DNA from: UBA1413 sp037447215
GTDB taxonomy: Bacteria > Bacteroidota > Bacteroidia > Bacteroidales > Prolixibacteraceae
Direction of reading: 5' to 3'
DNA: 64,000 nt
NCBI GenBank assembly: GCA_037447215.1
Contig: JBBIHB010000010.1
Location: 1-64,000 of the forward strand
Below the pieces are notes generated by a model, which worked only from the letters and a program-made list of their open reading frames with translations, made no database searches and was not told the DNA's origin. Position numbers and translations under genes: made by a program. Position 1 is the stretch's first letter. Every line of letters begins with the position of its first letter. Positions 17,324 through 27,186 of this stretch are shown in pieces.

Positions 17324-18880
17324 ATGAGAAAAATAAATATACTTTGGGTCGATGATGAGATCGACCTGCTAAGGCCACATATAATTTTCCTCCGCGAAAA
17401 GGGTTACGATGTTGAAACGGCAAACAATGGTCCGGATGCACTCGATATAATTGGGCGAAAATATTTCGACATAATTTTCCTGGATGAAAATATGCCTGGA
17501 TTAAGCGGCCTCGAAACACTCAGCCGTATAAAAACGATTTTGCCCAATATCCCCGTAGTGATGATCACCAAAAGTGAAGAAGAAAACATTATGGATGAGG
17601 CCGTCGGGTCAAAAATTGCCGACTACCTTATAAAACCGGTAAACCCGAAACAAATCCTGCTTACCCTTAAAAAGAATGTGGAAAAAAAGCGCCTGGTTAC
17701 GCAACAAACCACTTCGGCTTACCAGGTTGAGTTTTCGCAGATTGGTATGCGCCTCAATGATAAATTAAATGCTGACGAATGGAGCGAAATTTATAAAAAG
17801 CTTGTTTTCTGGGAGCTGGAACTGAGTACCTCCGACGATTCGGCTATGGACGAAATCCTTTCGATGCAGAAAAACGATGCCAATGTTGGATTTGCCAGGT
17901 TTATTCGGGATAATTATCTGAAGTGGTTCGGAAAATCGATAGATGAACGCCCACTGCTATCTACTGATATTTTCAGGTATAAAGTATTTCCCCACCTCAA
18001 TTCAGGTAAGAAGATATTTGTCCTGGTAATCGACAACATGCGTTATGACCAGTGGCGCGTGTTAAGCAAGGTTATTAACCAATATTTCCACACCGAAGAG
18101 GAGTTGCTTTATTACAGTATTCTACCCACTGCCACAATGTATGCACGAAACGCCATGTTTGCAGGCCTTATGCCTTCTGAAATCGAAAAACTGCATCCGG
18201 AAATGTGGGACGATGACGATAACGAAGGGAATAAAAACCAGTATGAGGAGGAACTATTGTTAAAACAGATGCAACGGCTCGGCCGAAGGGAAAAGTTATA
18301 TTTTGATAAGGTTTCGAACCTGAAAAGCGCAAAAAAACTTACCGAAACCATACAGGGGGTTAAGGAAAACGACCTCTCGGTCATGGTTTTCAATTTTGTG
18401 GATATGATTTCACATGCTCGGACCGAAATGGATATGATCAGGGAGCTTGCTTCTGACGAAAAAGCTTACCGGTCGCTTACACTGAGCTGGTTTAACCATT
18501 CATCACTCCTCGACTTTCTTAAAGCTTTGTCGGTCATGGAAATCCGAATGGTAATCACTACCGACCATGGCACCATCAGGGTTAACAACCCGGTAAAAGT
18601 TATTGGCGACCGTGAAACCAATACGAACCTTCGGTATAAATTAGGTCGAAACCTGAATTACAAAGCTAAACAGGTATTTGAAGTTACCAACCCGCGTGAG
18701 GCATTTCTTCCTTCACGAAACGTAAGTACATCTTATATATTCGCCCAGGGAGCCGACTTTTTTGTTTATCCGAACAATTATAATTATTACGCCAACTACT
18801 ATAACAACACATTTCAGCATGGGGGAATTTCCATGGAAGAAATTATGGTGCCCGTAGTAACCTTATCACCAAAAAAATAA
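17324..18880 (+). CDS. porX: PorX: response regulator with PglZ phosphatase-like domain, type IX secretion
   Basis: 518 residues. Residues 1-120 are a canonical receiver with acidic D10/D11, phosphoacceptor D54 (IIFLDENMPG) and the conserved Lys in YLIKPVNP. The rest is a PglZ/alkaline-phosphatase-like domain: VLVIDNMRYDQW, TATMYARNAMFAG, FNFVDMISHARTEMD and TTDHGTI carry the expected metal-binding residues. This domain order identifies PorX, which in Porphyromonas and Flavobacterium regulates or supports type IX secretion with the kinase PorY. Placed directly behind porW, so the pair is probably an operon. Confidence 0.94.
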   Translation: MRKINILWVDDEIDLLRPHIIFLREKGYDVETANNGPDALDIIGRKYFDIIFLDENMPGLSGLETLSRIKTILPNIPVVMITKSEEENIMDEAVGSKIADYLIKPVNPKQILLTLKKNVEKKRLVTQQTTSAYQVEFSQIGMRLNDKLNADEWSEIYKKLVFWELELSTSDDSAMDEILSMQKNDANVGFARFIRDNYLKWFGKSIDERPLLSTDIFRYKVFPHLNSGKKIFVLVIDNMRYDQWRVLSKVINQYFHTEEELLYYSILPTATMYARNAMFAGLMPSEIEKLHPEMWDDDDNEGNKNQYEEELLLKQMQRLGRREKLYFDKVSNLKSAKKLTETIQGVKENDLSVMVFNFVDMISHARTEMDMIRELASDEKAYRSLTLSWFNHSSLLDFLKALSVMEIRMVITTDHGTIRVNNPVKVIGDRETNTNLRYKLGRNLNYKAKQVFEVTNPREAFLPSRNVSTSYIFAQGADFFVYPNNYNYYANYYNNTFQHGGISMEEIMVPVVTLSPKK

Positions 18881-18888
18881 GACCCAGT

Positions 18889-19650
18889 TTATTGGGTTGT
18901 TGTTCCTTTCTTCATCTGTGCATAGAGTTTATTGGCAAAAATAAAATCGTTGAGGATGGAATTGTCTGATGTCAGAATGTTGTGTTTGGACCCTTGCCAG
19001 CATTTTTCACCTTTATGAATAAACAATACACTTTCGCCGATTTCGATCACTGAGTTCATATCGTGGGTATTGATTATGGTTGTCATGTTAAATTCACGGG
19101 TCAGGTCACTGATCAGCTTATCAATCATGGTGGCCGTTTCCGGATCGAGCCCAGAGTTGGGTTCATCGCAAAACAGGTATTTCGGGTTCAGGGCAATGGC
19201 CCTTGCAATGGCCACTCTTTTCTGCATTCCCCCACTAATCTCGGAAGGATAGAGATGGTGTGCTTTTGAAATATTTACATGGTCGAGGCAGAAATCGACC
19301 CGCATAGCTTTTTCTTTTGGGCTCATTTCAGCAAACATATCCAGAGGAAACCTTACATTCTCCTCAACCGTCAGGGAATCGAACAGGGCACCACCCTGAA
19401 AAACCATACCCACCTCCTGCCGCAATTTTTTTCGTCCTTTGTTTTTCATAGCCGTAAAATCACGCCCATTGTATAGTACCAATCCTGAATCGGGATCATA
19501 CACTCCAAGGACACATTTCAGCAATACCGTTTTCCCCGATCCGCTCCTGCCGATAATCAGATTTGTCATTCCTGGTTCAAAATCGGAAGAGATGTTTTTC
19601 AGTACGGTATTTCCGTCGAACGATTTGGTAATGTTACGGATTTGTATCAT
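18889..19650 (-). CDS. ABC transporter ATP-binding protein, MlaF-like
   Basis: 253 residues. Walker A GRSGSGKT, Q-loop MVFQGGALFDS, signature SGGMQKR, Walker B KYLFCDEP and the H-loop NTHD are all present. The Q-loop text and the MlaE-type partner gene, which overlaps it by 4 bases (ATGA), place it in the Mla/Mce lipid transport class that moves phospholipids between the membranes. No MCE-domain gene (MlaD) is next to the pair here. Convergent with porX, 8 bases apart. Confidence 0.9.
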   Translation of the reverse strand: MIQIRNITKSFDGNTVLKNISSDFEPGMTNLIIGRSGSGKTVLLKCVLGVYDPDSGLVLYNGRDFTAMKNKGRKKLRQEVGMVFQGGALFDSLTVEENVRFPLDMFAEMSPKEKAMRVDFCLDHVNISKAHHLYPSEISGGMQKRVAIARAIALNPKYLFCDEPNSGLDPETATMIDKLISDLTREFNMTTIINTHDMNSVIEIGESVLFIHKGEKCWQGSKHNILTSDNSILNDFIFANKLYAQMKKGTTTQ

Positions 19651-20387
19651 GTAAGCAGCAATCGTGTAAGGATCAAATCGAATAAAAGAATCAGAATATT
19701 GGTATTAACCACGGCCCGTGTGCTTGCTTTTCCTACTTCGAGGGCCCCACCCTGCACAAAATACCCGAAGTAGGCAGGGACCGAAGCAATCAGAAATCCG
19801 AAAAAGAGCGACTTAATCAGCGTAAAAGTCACGTAATAGGGAATGAAAAGCCACCTGATGCCATCGATGTATTCGGTTAAGGTTACCACACCAACTGCAG
19901 GACCTACAATCAGGCCTCCGGTAAGCCCAAAAAAAATACTCAGAACCACCAGAAAAGGCATTATTAAAACCACAGCAACAATTTTGGGAAGAATCAGGTA
20001 ACCAATTGAATTGACCCCCATGATTTCGAGGGAATCGATCTGCTCGGTCACTTTCATCGAACCGATTTCTGAGGTAATGTTTGACCCTATTTTTCCTGCC
20101 AGTATAAGTCCGATTATGGTGGAAGAAAATTCAAGTATAAGAGTGTCGCGTGTTCCAAGACCAATCAACGATTTGGGATAAAGTGGGTTAACAAGATTAT
20201 AGGCAAGCTGAATGGTGAGAATCCCTCCAATAAACAGTGAAATCATCGCCACAATCCCAATTGAATTTATCCCCAAAGCATCAATTTCGTGAAACAACTG
20301 CCGGAGATACATTTTATGCTTTTCGGGTTTTGAGAATACCCTTCCCAGCATCCAAAAATACCGGCCGATGTGAAACAAAAAATTCAT
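19647..20387 (-). CDS. ABC transporter permease, MlaE-like
   Basis: 246 residues with about six hydrophobic segments. The MlaE hallmarks are clear: GIVAMISLFIGGILTIQLA, the long IGLILAGKIGSNITSEIGSMKVTEQIDSLEIMG block, and FFGFLIASVPAYFGYFVQGGALEVGKASTRAVV near the C-terminus. Forms the membrane channel of a Mce-type lipid transporter with the ATPase gene that overlaps its 3' end by 4 bases, implying translational coupling. Confidence 0.92.
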   Translation of the reverse strand: MNFLFHIGRYFWMLGRVFSKPEKHKMYLRQLFHEIDALGINSIGIVAMISLFIGGILTIQLAYNLVNPLYPKSLIGLGTRDTLILEFSSTIIGLILAGKIGSNITSEIGSMKVTEQIDSLEIMGVNSIGYLILPKIVAVVLIMPFLVVLSIFFGLTGGLIVGPAVGVVTLTEYIDGIRWLFIPYYVTFTLIKSLFFGFLIASVPAYFGYFVQGGALEVGKASTRAVVNTNILILLFDLILTRLLLT

Positions 20388-20495
20388 TCCTAAAAATTTC
20401 GTCTAAATTACAATTTTAATCAATACAGTAGAATTTGCCCGTTTTACTCGGTGTACATACATCAATTTATCATGCCTTTTTCAATAAAATTTAAA

Positions 20496-20503
20496 TATCT
20501 TTG
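20496..20503 (+). promoter_or_regulatory. Putative -7 element for manC
   Basis: TATCTTTG matches TAnnTTTG; the ATG of manC is 22 bases downstream. No clear -33 element. Confidence 0.4.
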
Positions 20504-20525
20504 AAAAAATGTTTAAAGATCACAT

Positions 20526-21614
20526 ATGAGCAACAATTATTGTATAGTCATGGCAGGTGGCATTGGTTCAAGATTCTGGCCCATGAGCCGGAAAGACTTG
20601 CCCAAACAGTTTCTCGACATTCTCGGTACAGGTCGCAGTTTGCTGCAACAGGCTTTCGACCGCTTTTCGAAAGTCATTCCGGTCAAAAATTTTTATGTTG
20701 TTACCAGTGTCGATTATGTTGGCCTGGTTCATGAGCAGTTGCCACAATTATCCAATAACCAGATTCTTGGAGAACCTCTCAGGCGTAATACCGCTCCTTG
20801 TATAGCGTATGCTGCCAATAAAATAAAAACCATAAACCCGAATGCCAATCTGGTGGTTGCTCCGTCGGATCATCTTATCCTGAAAGAAGAAGAGTTTTTA
20901 AGACAAATTACCAATGGTCTCGACTTTGTTGCCCATAAAAGAGCCCTGCTTACTCTTGGTATTTATCCGAGCCGCCCCGAAACCGGATATGGATACATTC
21001 AGATAGGCGAAAAATTGTCATACAAAAATCTTGACAACCTTCACTCTGTGAAAACTTTCACCGAAAAGCCAAACCTGCAGATGGCCGAAATATTTGTGAA
21101 CAGCGGAGAGTTTTTCTGGAATTCAGGAATTTTCCTTTGGTCATTGCCTACAATATTAAGGGCATTTGAAGCCCACCTCAGCGAAGTATCAGCTTTGTTT
21201 TCGCAAGGTGAAAATCTTTATAATACGCCCGACGAAAAAGCTTTCATCAATAAAATCTATTCAGAATGTATGGGTATCTCTATCGACTACGGTATTATGG
21301 AAAAATCGGACAATGTTTATGTCCTGACAGCCGATTTCGGATGGAGTGATTTAGGAACATGGGGCTCGTTATACGACAACAAGGAGAAAGATGAAGACGG
21401 GAATGTTATCACCGGTGCCAATGTTTTATCGTATGGAAATAAAAACTGCATTGTAAATATACCTGCGAACAAAATAGCCGTTTTGCAAGGCCTTGATGGT
21501 TATATTGTTGTTGAATCGAACAACACACTGCTGGTTTGCCGGCGCGATGACGAACAACAGATCAGGCAATTTGTAAACGATGTTCAGTTGAAAAACGGGC
21601 AACAATTTGTTTGA
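20526..21614 (+). CDS. manC: Mannose-1-phosphate guanylyltransferase
   Basis: 362 residues. The nucleotidyltransferase signature GGIGSRFWPMSRKDLPKQF opens the protein; VVAPSDHLI and the FTEKP lysine motif follow, with the WNSGIFLW and DYGIMEKS blocks of GDP-mannose pyrophosphorylases. Makes GDP-mannose for polysaccharide or glycoprotein synthesis. It lacks the C-terminal isomerase domain of bifunctional ManC/AlgA enzymes, so length fits the short form. Convergent with the amidase gene. Confidence 0.93.
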   Translation: MSNNYCIVMAGGIGSRFWPMSRKDLPKQFLDILGTGRSLLQQAFDRFSKVIPVKNFYVVTSVDYVGLVHEQLPQLSNNQILGEPLRRNTAPCIAYAANKIKTINPNANLVVAPSDHLILKEEEFLRQITNGLDFVAHKRALLTLGIYPSRPETGYGYIQIGEKLSYKNLDNLHSVKTFTEKPNLQMAEIFVNSGEFFWNSGIFLWSLPTILRAFEAHLSEVSALFSQGENLYNTPDEKAFINKIYSECMGISIDYGIMEKSDNVYVLTADFGWSDLGTWGSLYDNKEKDEDGNVITGANVLSYGNKNCIVNIPANKIAVLQGLDGYIVVESNNTLLVCRRDDEQQIRQFVNDVQLKNGQQFV

Positions 21615-21689
21615 GTCCTGTTGATTTGAGTTTCCTTGCTGCTCAAAGAGAATTTTTAGTGATTTGGGTTTCCCAATTCCTCTTGAATT

Positions 21690-23297
21690 TTAAAGCAATG
21701 AGGGTATAAATTCCGGGGCTTTTCTATGTTTTGAAGCTTGTTCGTATGCATAAGCCAATCTGATTAAAACCGGTTCGCTCCATGCCCTCCCGAAAAATGA
21801 AATACCCACCGGTAGTCCATGAACCCTGCCCATTGGTACACAAATATTGGGATACCCCGATATGGCTGCCGGCGAGGAACTGCTTCCATTGAAGTTATCA
21901 CCGTTTACCCAGTCGATATTCCATGCAGGTCCATTAGTTCCAGCTATGATGGCATCCAGATTGTGCTGATCCATTACCGCATCAATTCCCTCCTTTTGAG
22001 TGAACCTTTTTGAGTCACTCAATGCTTCAATGTATTCTTTGGTTGTAATATCTCCCTTTTCCTCCGCCATTTTGAAAATTTCCTGCCCGAACCAGGGCAT
22101 TTCAAGCTCTTTATGTGTTTCGTTAAATGCAATAATCTGCTCAAGCGATTTAACTGGAACTCCGTGATGTTCTGAAAGGTATTTATTCAAATCGGCCTTG
22201 AATTCATAAAGAAGAACCTGATAAGATGGGCTTCCCCAATTTCTGAGGTGTTTAAAGGTTATATTGTCAATGACTTCGGCTCCCTGGTTCCTCATGTCCT
22301 CCACTGCCTGATCAAACAATTTATCAACAAGTGGATTGAAGCCAAGCATTTCACGTGCTATTCCGATACGGGCACTTTTAAGTCCACCTGCATCGAGGAA
22401 TTGGGAATAATCATCGAAAATTGTTCCACGGGGTACATGTGTTTCAGCATCTTCATCATCGAACCCAGCCAAAGCACCCAAAAGAATTGCAGCATCGGCA
22501 ACTGTTCTGCACATAGGCCCTGCAGTATCCTGGCTGTGGGCAATAGGTATAATTCCCCTTCGGCTCCAAAGCCCGATGGTAGGTTTAATCCCCACGATGC
22601 CATTTATCCCCGATGGACATACGATGGAGCCATTGGTTTCGGTGCCTATCCCAATGGTACAAAGATTTGCGGCTACGGCTGCCCCTGTTCCGGAACTGGA
22701 TCCACATGGGCTGCGGTCGATACAATATGGATTGCGCACCTGACCTCCTCTTCCACTCCACCCACTACTTGATCGTTCGCTACGGAAATTGGCCCATTCG
22801 CTGAGGTTGGTTTTACCCAGTAATACAGCGCCGGCTTCCCGTAAAGCTTTAACAATTGGGGCATCGGTTAAAGCATAGTGCCCGTTTAGGGCCAGCGAAC
22901 CGGATGTGGTCATCATCTTATCGCCGGTATCGATGTTGTCTTTAATCAGAATGGGGATTCCATGCAACGGGCCCCTTATTTTCCCTGACTTTCGCTCTTC
23001 ATCCAACTTACGGGCAATTTCAGTCGCTTCGGGATTGACTTCGATCACTGATTTCAGGATGGGATCAACCGCCTGGATGCGGTCAAGGTAATCTTTGCTG
23101 ATACTTTCAGCAGAAAGTTCACCCGATGCCATTTTCGCCTGTAAATCAGCAATAGACAATTCGTTGAGACTAAATTCAGCCGGATTCAGTGTTTTTGATC
23201 CCAAATCATACTTATTGCCACTACAAGAAGTAAGACCCGAAACGGCCAGTGCTGTCGCTCCTAAAGCTGTGGTTTTAAAAAAATTGCGGCGTTCCAT
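21690..23297 (-). CDS. Exported amidase (amidase signature family)
   Basis: 535 residues. The N-terminus MERRNFFKTTALGATALAVSGLTSC combines a weak twin-arginine pattern with a lipobox-like Cys. The amidase signature is complete: the catalytic Lys in PILIKDNID, the Ser pair in SPCGSSSGTGAAVAANLCTIGIGTETNGSIV, and GINGIVGIKPT. It hydrolyses an amide bond outside the cytoplasm; the substrate is unknown. Last gene of a run galE - YdeI-like - rfbB - amidase, 35 bases behind rfbB. Confidence 0.92.
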   Translation of the reverse strand: MERRNFFKTTALGATALAVSGLTSCSGNKYDLGSKTLNPAEFSLNELSIADLQAKMASGELSAESISKDYLDRIQAVDPILKSVIEVNPEATEIARKLDEERKSGKIRGPLHGIPILIKDNIDTGDKMMTTSGSLALNGHYALTDAPIVKALREAGAVLLGKTNLSEWANFRSERSSSGWSGRGGQVRNPYCIDRSPCGSSSGTGAAVAANLCTIGIGTETNGSIVCPSGINGIVGIKPTIGLWSRRGIIPIAHSQDTAGPMCRTVADAAILLGALAGFDDEDAETHVPRGTIFDDYSQFLDAGGLKSARIGIAREMLGFNPLVDKLFDQAVEDMRNQGAEVIDNITFKHLRNWGSPSYQVLLYEFKADLNKYLSEHHGVPVKSLEQIIAFNETHKELEMPWFGQEIFKMAEEKGDITTKEYIEALSDSKRFTQKEGIDAVMDQHNLDAIIAGTNGPAWNIDWVNGDNFNGSSSSPAAISGYPNICVPMGRVHGLPVGISFFGRAWSEPVLIRLAYAYEQASKHRKAPEFIPSLL

Positions 23298-23332
23298 AAG
23301 TTCAAGGTTATGTTTTTTGATACAATAACATG

Positions 23333-24385
23333 TCAGCGTTTTACATATTGCTCAATGTAATATTTCTGATAGTCGCCACTTGTAACGTTATTCAACCATT
23401 CTTCATTGGCAAGGTACCAGTCGATTGTCTTTGTAAGACCTTCTTCAAACTGAAGGCTTGGAACCCATCCAAGTTCACGCTGAAGTTTTGACGAATCGAT
23501 TGCATAACGTAAATCGTGACCTGCACGATCTTTTACATAGGTGATCAACATTTCAGAGGTTCCGGGTTCACGATCTAGTTTCCGGTCCATAATACGGCAC
23601 ATTAACCTGATCAGTTCAATGTTTTTCCACTCGTTATGACCTCCAATATTGTATGTTTCACCGGTTCTTCCATTGTGAAAGATTACATCTATTGCCTTGG
23701 CATGGTCTTCAACCCATAACCAGTCCCTTATGTTTTCGCCTTTGCCATAAACCGGTAATGGTTTATTGTTTTTTATGTTGTTGATAAACAACGGGATCAG
23801 TTTTTCGGGGAATTGATATGAGCCATAATTATTTGAACAGTTTGACAATACCACCGGAATGCCGTATGTTTCGTGATAAGCCCTTACAAAATGATCGGAA
23901 CTTGCTTTCGACGCCGAATATGGGCTATGGGGGTCGTACCGGGTTTCCTCAGTAAACATACCTTCGCTGCCCAATGAGCCGTAAACCTCATCGGTTGAAA
24001 CATGATAAAACAGTTTACCTGTTTGTTCCTCTTTCCAGGCATTCCGGGAGGCATTGAGCAGGTTTACTGTTCCAATCACATTGGTATATACAAATTCCAA
24101 TGGATTTGAAATTGAGCGGTCCACATGCGATTCGGCAGCGAGGTGAATTATGGCATCAAACCGATGTTCTGTAAATAATTCATCTATAAATCCGGCATCG
24201 ACAATATCTCCCTTTACAAACTTGTAGTTGGGTAAATCTTCAATATCCTTCAGATTGGCCAGATTACCGGCATATGTAAGATTATCGAGATTGAATATCT
24301 GGTATCCTGGATATTTGGTTACAAACAATCTCACAACATGCGATCCAATAAACCCGGCTCCGCCTGTAATCAATATTTTTCTCAT
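23333..24385 (-). CDS. rfbB: dTDP-glucose 4,6-dehydratase
   Basis: 350 residues, extended short-chain dehydrogenase fold: NAD loop ILITGGAGFIGSHVV, the DE pair in VSTDEVYGSLG and the YxxxK motif in SPYSASKASSDH. The block HNEWKNIELIRLMCRIMD and the C-terminal KTIDWYLANEEW are typical of RfbB. Converts dTDP-glucose to dTDP-4-keto-6-deoxyglucose, a precursor of rhamnose and other deoxysugars. The other dTDP-rhamnose genes are not in this window. Lies 20 bases behind the YdeI-like gene. Confidence 0.94.
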   Translation of the reverse strand: MRKILITGGAGFIGSHVVRLFVTKYPGYQIFNLDNLTYAGNLANLKDIEDLPNYKFVKGDIVDAGFIDELFTEHRFDAIIHLAAESHVDRSISNPLEFVYTNVIGTVNLLNASRNAWKEEQTGKLFYHVSTDEVYGSLGSEGMFTEETRYDPHSPYSASKASSDHFVRAYHETYGIPVVLSNCSNNYGSYQFPEKLIPLFINNIKNNKPLPVYGKGENIRDWLWVEDHAKAIDVIFHNGRTGETYNIGGHNEWKNIELIRLMCRIMDRKLDREPGTSEMLITYVKDRAGHDLRYAIDSSKLQRELGWVPSLQFEEGLTKTIDWYLANEEWLNNVTSGDYQKYYIEQYVKR

Positions 24386-24405
24386 TTTATGGTTATTTAT
24401 TTGAT

Positions 24406-25014
24406 TTACTTATTGTATTTGTCGTTAAGTCCTTCTCCTTTCATGATCATGGGTATTATCTTTTCCAGTCTTGCTTTTTTGGTTTCCATTCTTTTGGCTG
24501 CGGCGATATATTCTGAAAAATCACGCTTTTTTGAAAGGGTTAAGGTATCGAACTTTTGAGTCAGTTGCTGATCATTTTTCAGGGCTTCAGCAAGTTCATC
24601 GGGCACATTAACAGGTGTATTTGTTACAGGCTTTATTTCGATTCCTTTTCGCACATTTTCAATCGACTCATATATGTATTGCCGAATGGTGTCTTCGTTA
24701 TTCATTATTTCGTCAATCGAAGAAAACCTCCATTGACGGAGAGCTTTGGTTTTACCTTCCTGTGCCGAAACCAGTTTTTTTGATTTATCGGAAAGTAAGG
24801 CTCCCTGATAAAACCAAATCCCTGTATAGGAATTAAAGCATGCCATTCCAGCAATATTTTTACCTTCGGACATATAAACCGGAACACCCCATTTGATGGT
24901 TTCCTCCATACAGGTTGATTGAAAAATTTCTCGCAATAATATAAGTGAATCCTTCCACTCCGGATAACTCAGTATAAATTCATCTACGTTATTTGTTCCT
25001 TTCATAATTCCCAT
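24406..25014 (-). CDS. YdeI/OmpD-associated family protein with DUF1801-like domain
   Basis: 202 residues. The N-terminal part (DEFILSYPEWKDSLILLREIFQSTCMEETIKWGVPVY... IAGMACFNSYTGIWFYQGALL) is the DUF1801 fold; the C-terminal part, with VPDELAEALKNDQQLTQKFDTLTLSKKRDFSEYIAAAKRMETKKARLEKII, is the YdeI/OmpD-associated motif. Function is not established; relatives are linked to stress responses. The start codon overlaps the galE stop (TAATG), so translation is coupled. An odd partner between two nucleotide-sugar genes. Confidence 0.88.
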   Translation of the reverse strand: MGIMKGTNNVDEFILSYPEWKDSLILLREIFQSTCMEETIKWGVPVYMSEGKNIAGMACFNSYTGIWFYQGALLSDKSKKLVSAQEGKTKALRQWRFSSIDEIMNNEDTIRQYIYESIENVRKGIEIKPVTNTPVNVPDELAEALKNDQQLTQKFDTLTLSKKRDFSEYIAAAKRMETKKARLEKIIPMIMKGEGLNDKYNK

Positions 25015-26042
25015 TATAAAATTTGCCGGATATGTTTTTCCCAGTTCCAGGCCGAAAGAAGTGTTTCTTCGAGGTTTTTTTCAGCTTTCCAACCTAATTC
25101 TTTGTTTGCCCGAGTGGTATCGGCCCATATTTTTTCAATATCGCCCGGTCGCCGTCCTGTAATCTCATAATTAAGCCTGACACCGGTTACCCGCTCAAAA
25201 GTTTTGACCAGTTGAAGTACTGTAACACCTTTACCAGTACCCAAGTTAAAAATCTCGTACGCTGATTTGTTCCTGGATTCAATCAGGCGCTGTATGGCTA
25301 TAACATGGGCTTTGGCAAGGTCAACCACATTGATAAAATCGCGAATTGCCGATCCGTCGGGTGTGTCATAATCGTTCCCGAAAACATCCAACTGTTTATG
25401 GATTCCGGCAGCAGTCTGGGTAATAAATGGCACAAGGTTTCCCGGAACCCCTCGTGGAAGTTCTCCGATTAATGAGGTCGGATGTGCGCCAACAGGATTA
25501 AAATATCTGAGCGCAATTCCATTCAGTGCAATATTGGCTTTAATTGTGTCACGCAGAATGTCTTCGCAGATACGTTTGGTATTGCCATAGGGCGATTCAG
25601 CTTCAAGGCGCGGTGATTGCTCGGTCACGGGTAATTTATCGGGTTGCCCGTACACGGTACACGACGAAGAAAACACCATGTGGGGCACGTTATATTCAAT
25701 CTGACATTCGAGGAGATTGATCAGTGAATTAACATTGTTCCGGTAATAAAACAAAGGCTTTTGAACCGATTCGCCGACGGCTTTCGATGCAGCAAAATGA
25801 ATAATCGCCTTAATCCCGGCATGTCTTTTAAAAAAATCGAGGGTGCCTGACATATCAGTGAGGTCAATAGGTTCAAAGTGAGGCCTGATTCCCGAAATTT
25901 TTTCAATACGGTCAACCACCCAGGCTTCAGAATTTGATAAATTATCAACGATTAATACATCATATCCCGATTCAAGCAGTTCAACCACCGTGTGCGAACC
26001 AATATACCCGGTACCTCCTGTAACCAATATTTTATCAGACAT
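25014..26042 (-). CDS. galE: UDP-glucose 4-epimerase
   Basis: About 342 residues from the Met of MSDKILVTGGTGYIGSHTV; an in-frame Met 18 bases upstream is possible but would lie before the usual family start. NAD loop GGTGYIGS, catalytic SSSCTVYG and YxxxK (SPYGNTKRI) are present, and the C-terminus RRPGDIEKIWADTTRANKELGWKAEKNLEE is diagnostic for GalE. Interconverts UDP-glucose and UDP-galactose. First gene of the four-gene run ending with the amidase. Confidence 0.94.
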   Translation of the reverse strand: MSDKILVTGGTGYIGSHTVVELLESGYDVLIVDNLSNSEAWVVDRIEKISGIRPHFEPIDLTDMSGTLDFFKRHAGIKAIIHFAASKAVGESVQKPLFYYRNNVNSLINLLECQIEYNVPHMVFSSSCTVYGQPDKLPVTEQSPRLEAESPYGNTKRICEDILRDTIKANIALNGIALRYFNPVGAHPTSLIGELPRGVPGNLVPFITQTAAGIHKQLDVFGNDYDTPDGSAIRDFINVVDLAKAHVIAIQRLIESRNKSAYEIFNLGTGKGVTVLQLVKTFERVTGVRLNYEITGRRPGDIEKIWADTTRANKELGWKAEKNLEETLLSAWNWEKHIRQIL

Positions 26043-26143
26043 TATTCTATTTTCCAGCAAATCTAAGAATTAATCATTTGTTTACCGGTAGGTTCAAGAT
26101 TTAATAGATCCTGATTGATTTAATTATTTATGTCCATTTTCTA

Positions 26144-26151
26144 TACCTTTG
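26144..26151 (+). promoter_or_regulatory. Putative -7 element
   Basis: TACCTTTG matches TAnnTTTG, 16 bases before the ATG at 26168; a TTG upstream is at non-ideal spacing. Confidence 0.4.
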
Positions 26152-26167
26152 TTTCAAAATCGGATTA

Positions 26168-27112
26168 ATGAAGATAGGTCTGTATATATTGGAATTGCTT
26201 GATGACCACGAATATGTGGTTTTACCGGGTCTTGGTGCATTTATGGTTATTGAAAAACCTGCCATTTTTCATGAAATTGATGGAACACTTTCGCCACCCG
26301 TACGAAAAATTGATTTTTCAAAAGATATTAAAATAAACGATGGTATTTTGCTGAACCATTATGCCCATTCGGAAGGAATATCGGCAGCCAAAGCATTGGC
26401 AGAAATTGAAAAAATTTGTGCTGAAATTTTATATATGCTCGATCAGGGCGAAACAATCAATTTTCCCGGATTTGGTACCCTTTCGCCTCAAAAGGGTGAT
26501 TATCATTTCACACCCGAAGAAGGCACTGAAGTTCATCCTGATAGCTTTGGCCTTCAACCGGTAAAACTAATCCCTGTCTTCGACACTCAACCAGCGGCAG
26601 CAACTGTTTCGGAAAAAGCATTTACAAATGAGGCTTTTAACCGTAAGGGCAAAATGAAGGCTATTTACTGGTTGCTTGTGATTCCCGTTATTGCGATATT
26701 TTTTGTTGGCTATTGGCTGATTAAACCCGGGCTACATGAAAAACCCACTGACAATCCCAAAAATCTGATTGCAATTGGTGTTGAAAATCAAACCGTTGAA
26801 AAAGATGATACTGGTGTTGATCCACTTTCAATTCATCAGGAAATAGTTATTCCTGAAGAAACACAGCATCCTCTGAAAGGCCTCTATTATCTGATTGGGG
26901 GAAGTTTTAAAACCAGGGAAAACGCCGAACAGTTTTACGAAAAAGCCAGCCGAAAGGGCTTCCAACCTTTACATCTTGGCGAAATTGGCAGTTTTCATGT
27001 GGTTGCCCTTGCGGTATATTCCAACGAAAGAGAAGCTGTAAACAATCAGAATATCATTCTGAGAAACGATTCTACATCAGGAGTTTGGGTTTATTACATT
27101 CGTGAACCATAA
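26168..27112 (+). CDS. Membrane protein with N-terminal HU-like domains and C-terminal SPOR domain
   Basis: 314 residues. The first 140 or so residues match two HU-type DNA-binding-like modules of the CCDC81 class (IGLYILELLDDHEYVVLPGLGAF, then SAAKALAEIEKICAEILYMLDQGETINFPGFGTL). One transmembrane helix follows at about 164-185, and residues about 235-312 form a SPOR domain (YYLIGGSFKTRENAEQFYEKASRKGFQP), which binds denuded septal peptidoglycan. The layout puts a nucleic-acid-binding-type fold in the cytoplasm and a cell-wall-binding domain in the periplasm, suggesting a link between chromosome and division site. Known in Bacteroidota, role untested to my knowledge. Confidence 0.88.
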   Translation: MKIGLYILELLDDHEYVVLPGLGAFMVIEKPAIFHEIDGTLSPPVRKIDFSKDIKINDGILLNHYAHSEGISAAKALAEIEKICAEILYMLDQGETINFPGFGTLSPQKGDYHFTPEEGTEVHPDSFGLQPVKLIPVFDTQPAAATVSEKAFTNEAFNRKGKMKAIYWLLVIPVIAIFFVGYWLIKPGLHEKPTDNPKNLIAIGVENQTVEKDDTGVDPLSIHQEIVIPEETQHPLKGLYYLIGGSFKTRENAEQFYEKASRKGFQPLHLGEIGSFHVVALAVYSNEREAVNNQNIILRNDSTSGVWVYYIREP

Positions 27113-27186
27113 CAATCAACTGATTTCATTTTTTTTCGTACCTTGTTTGTCGATTTCTTAAAAGTACAATTCAAAAAGTGTCGGTT

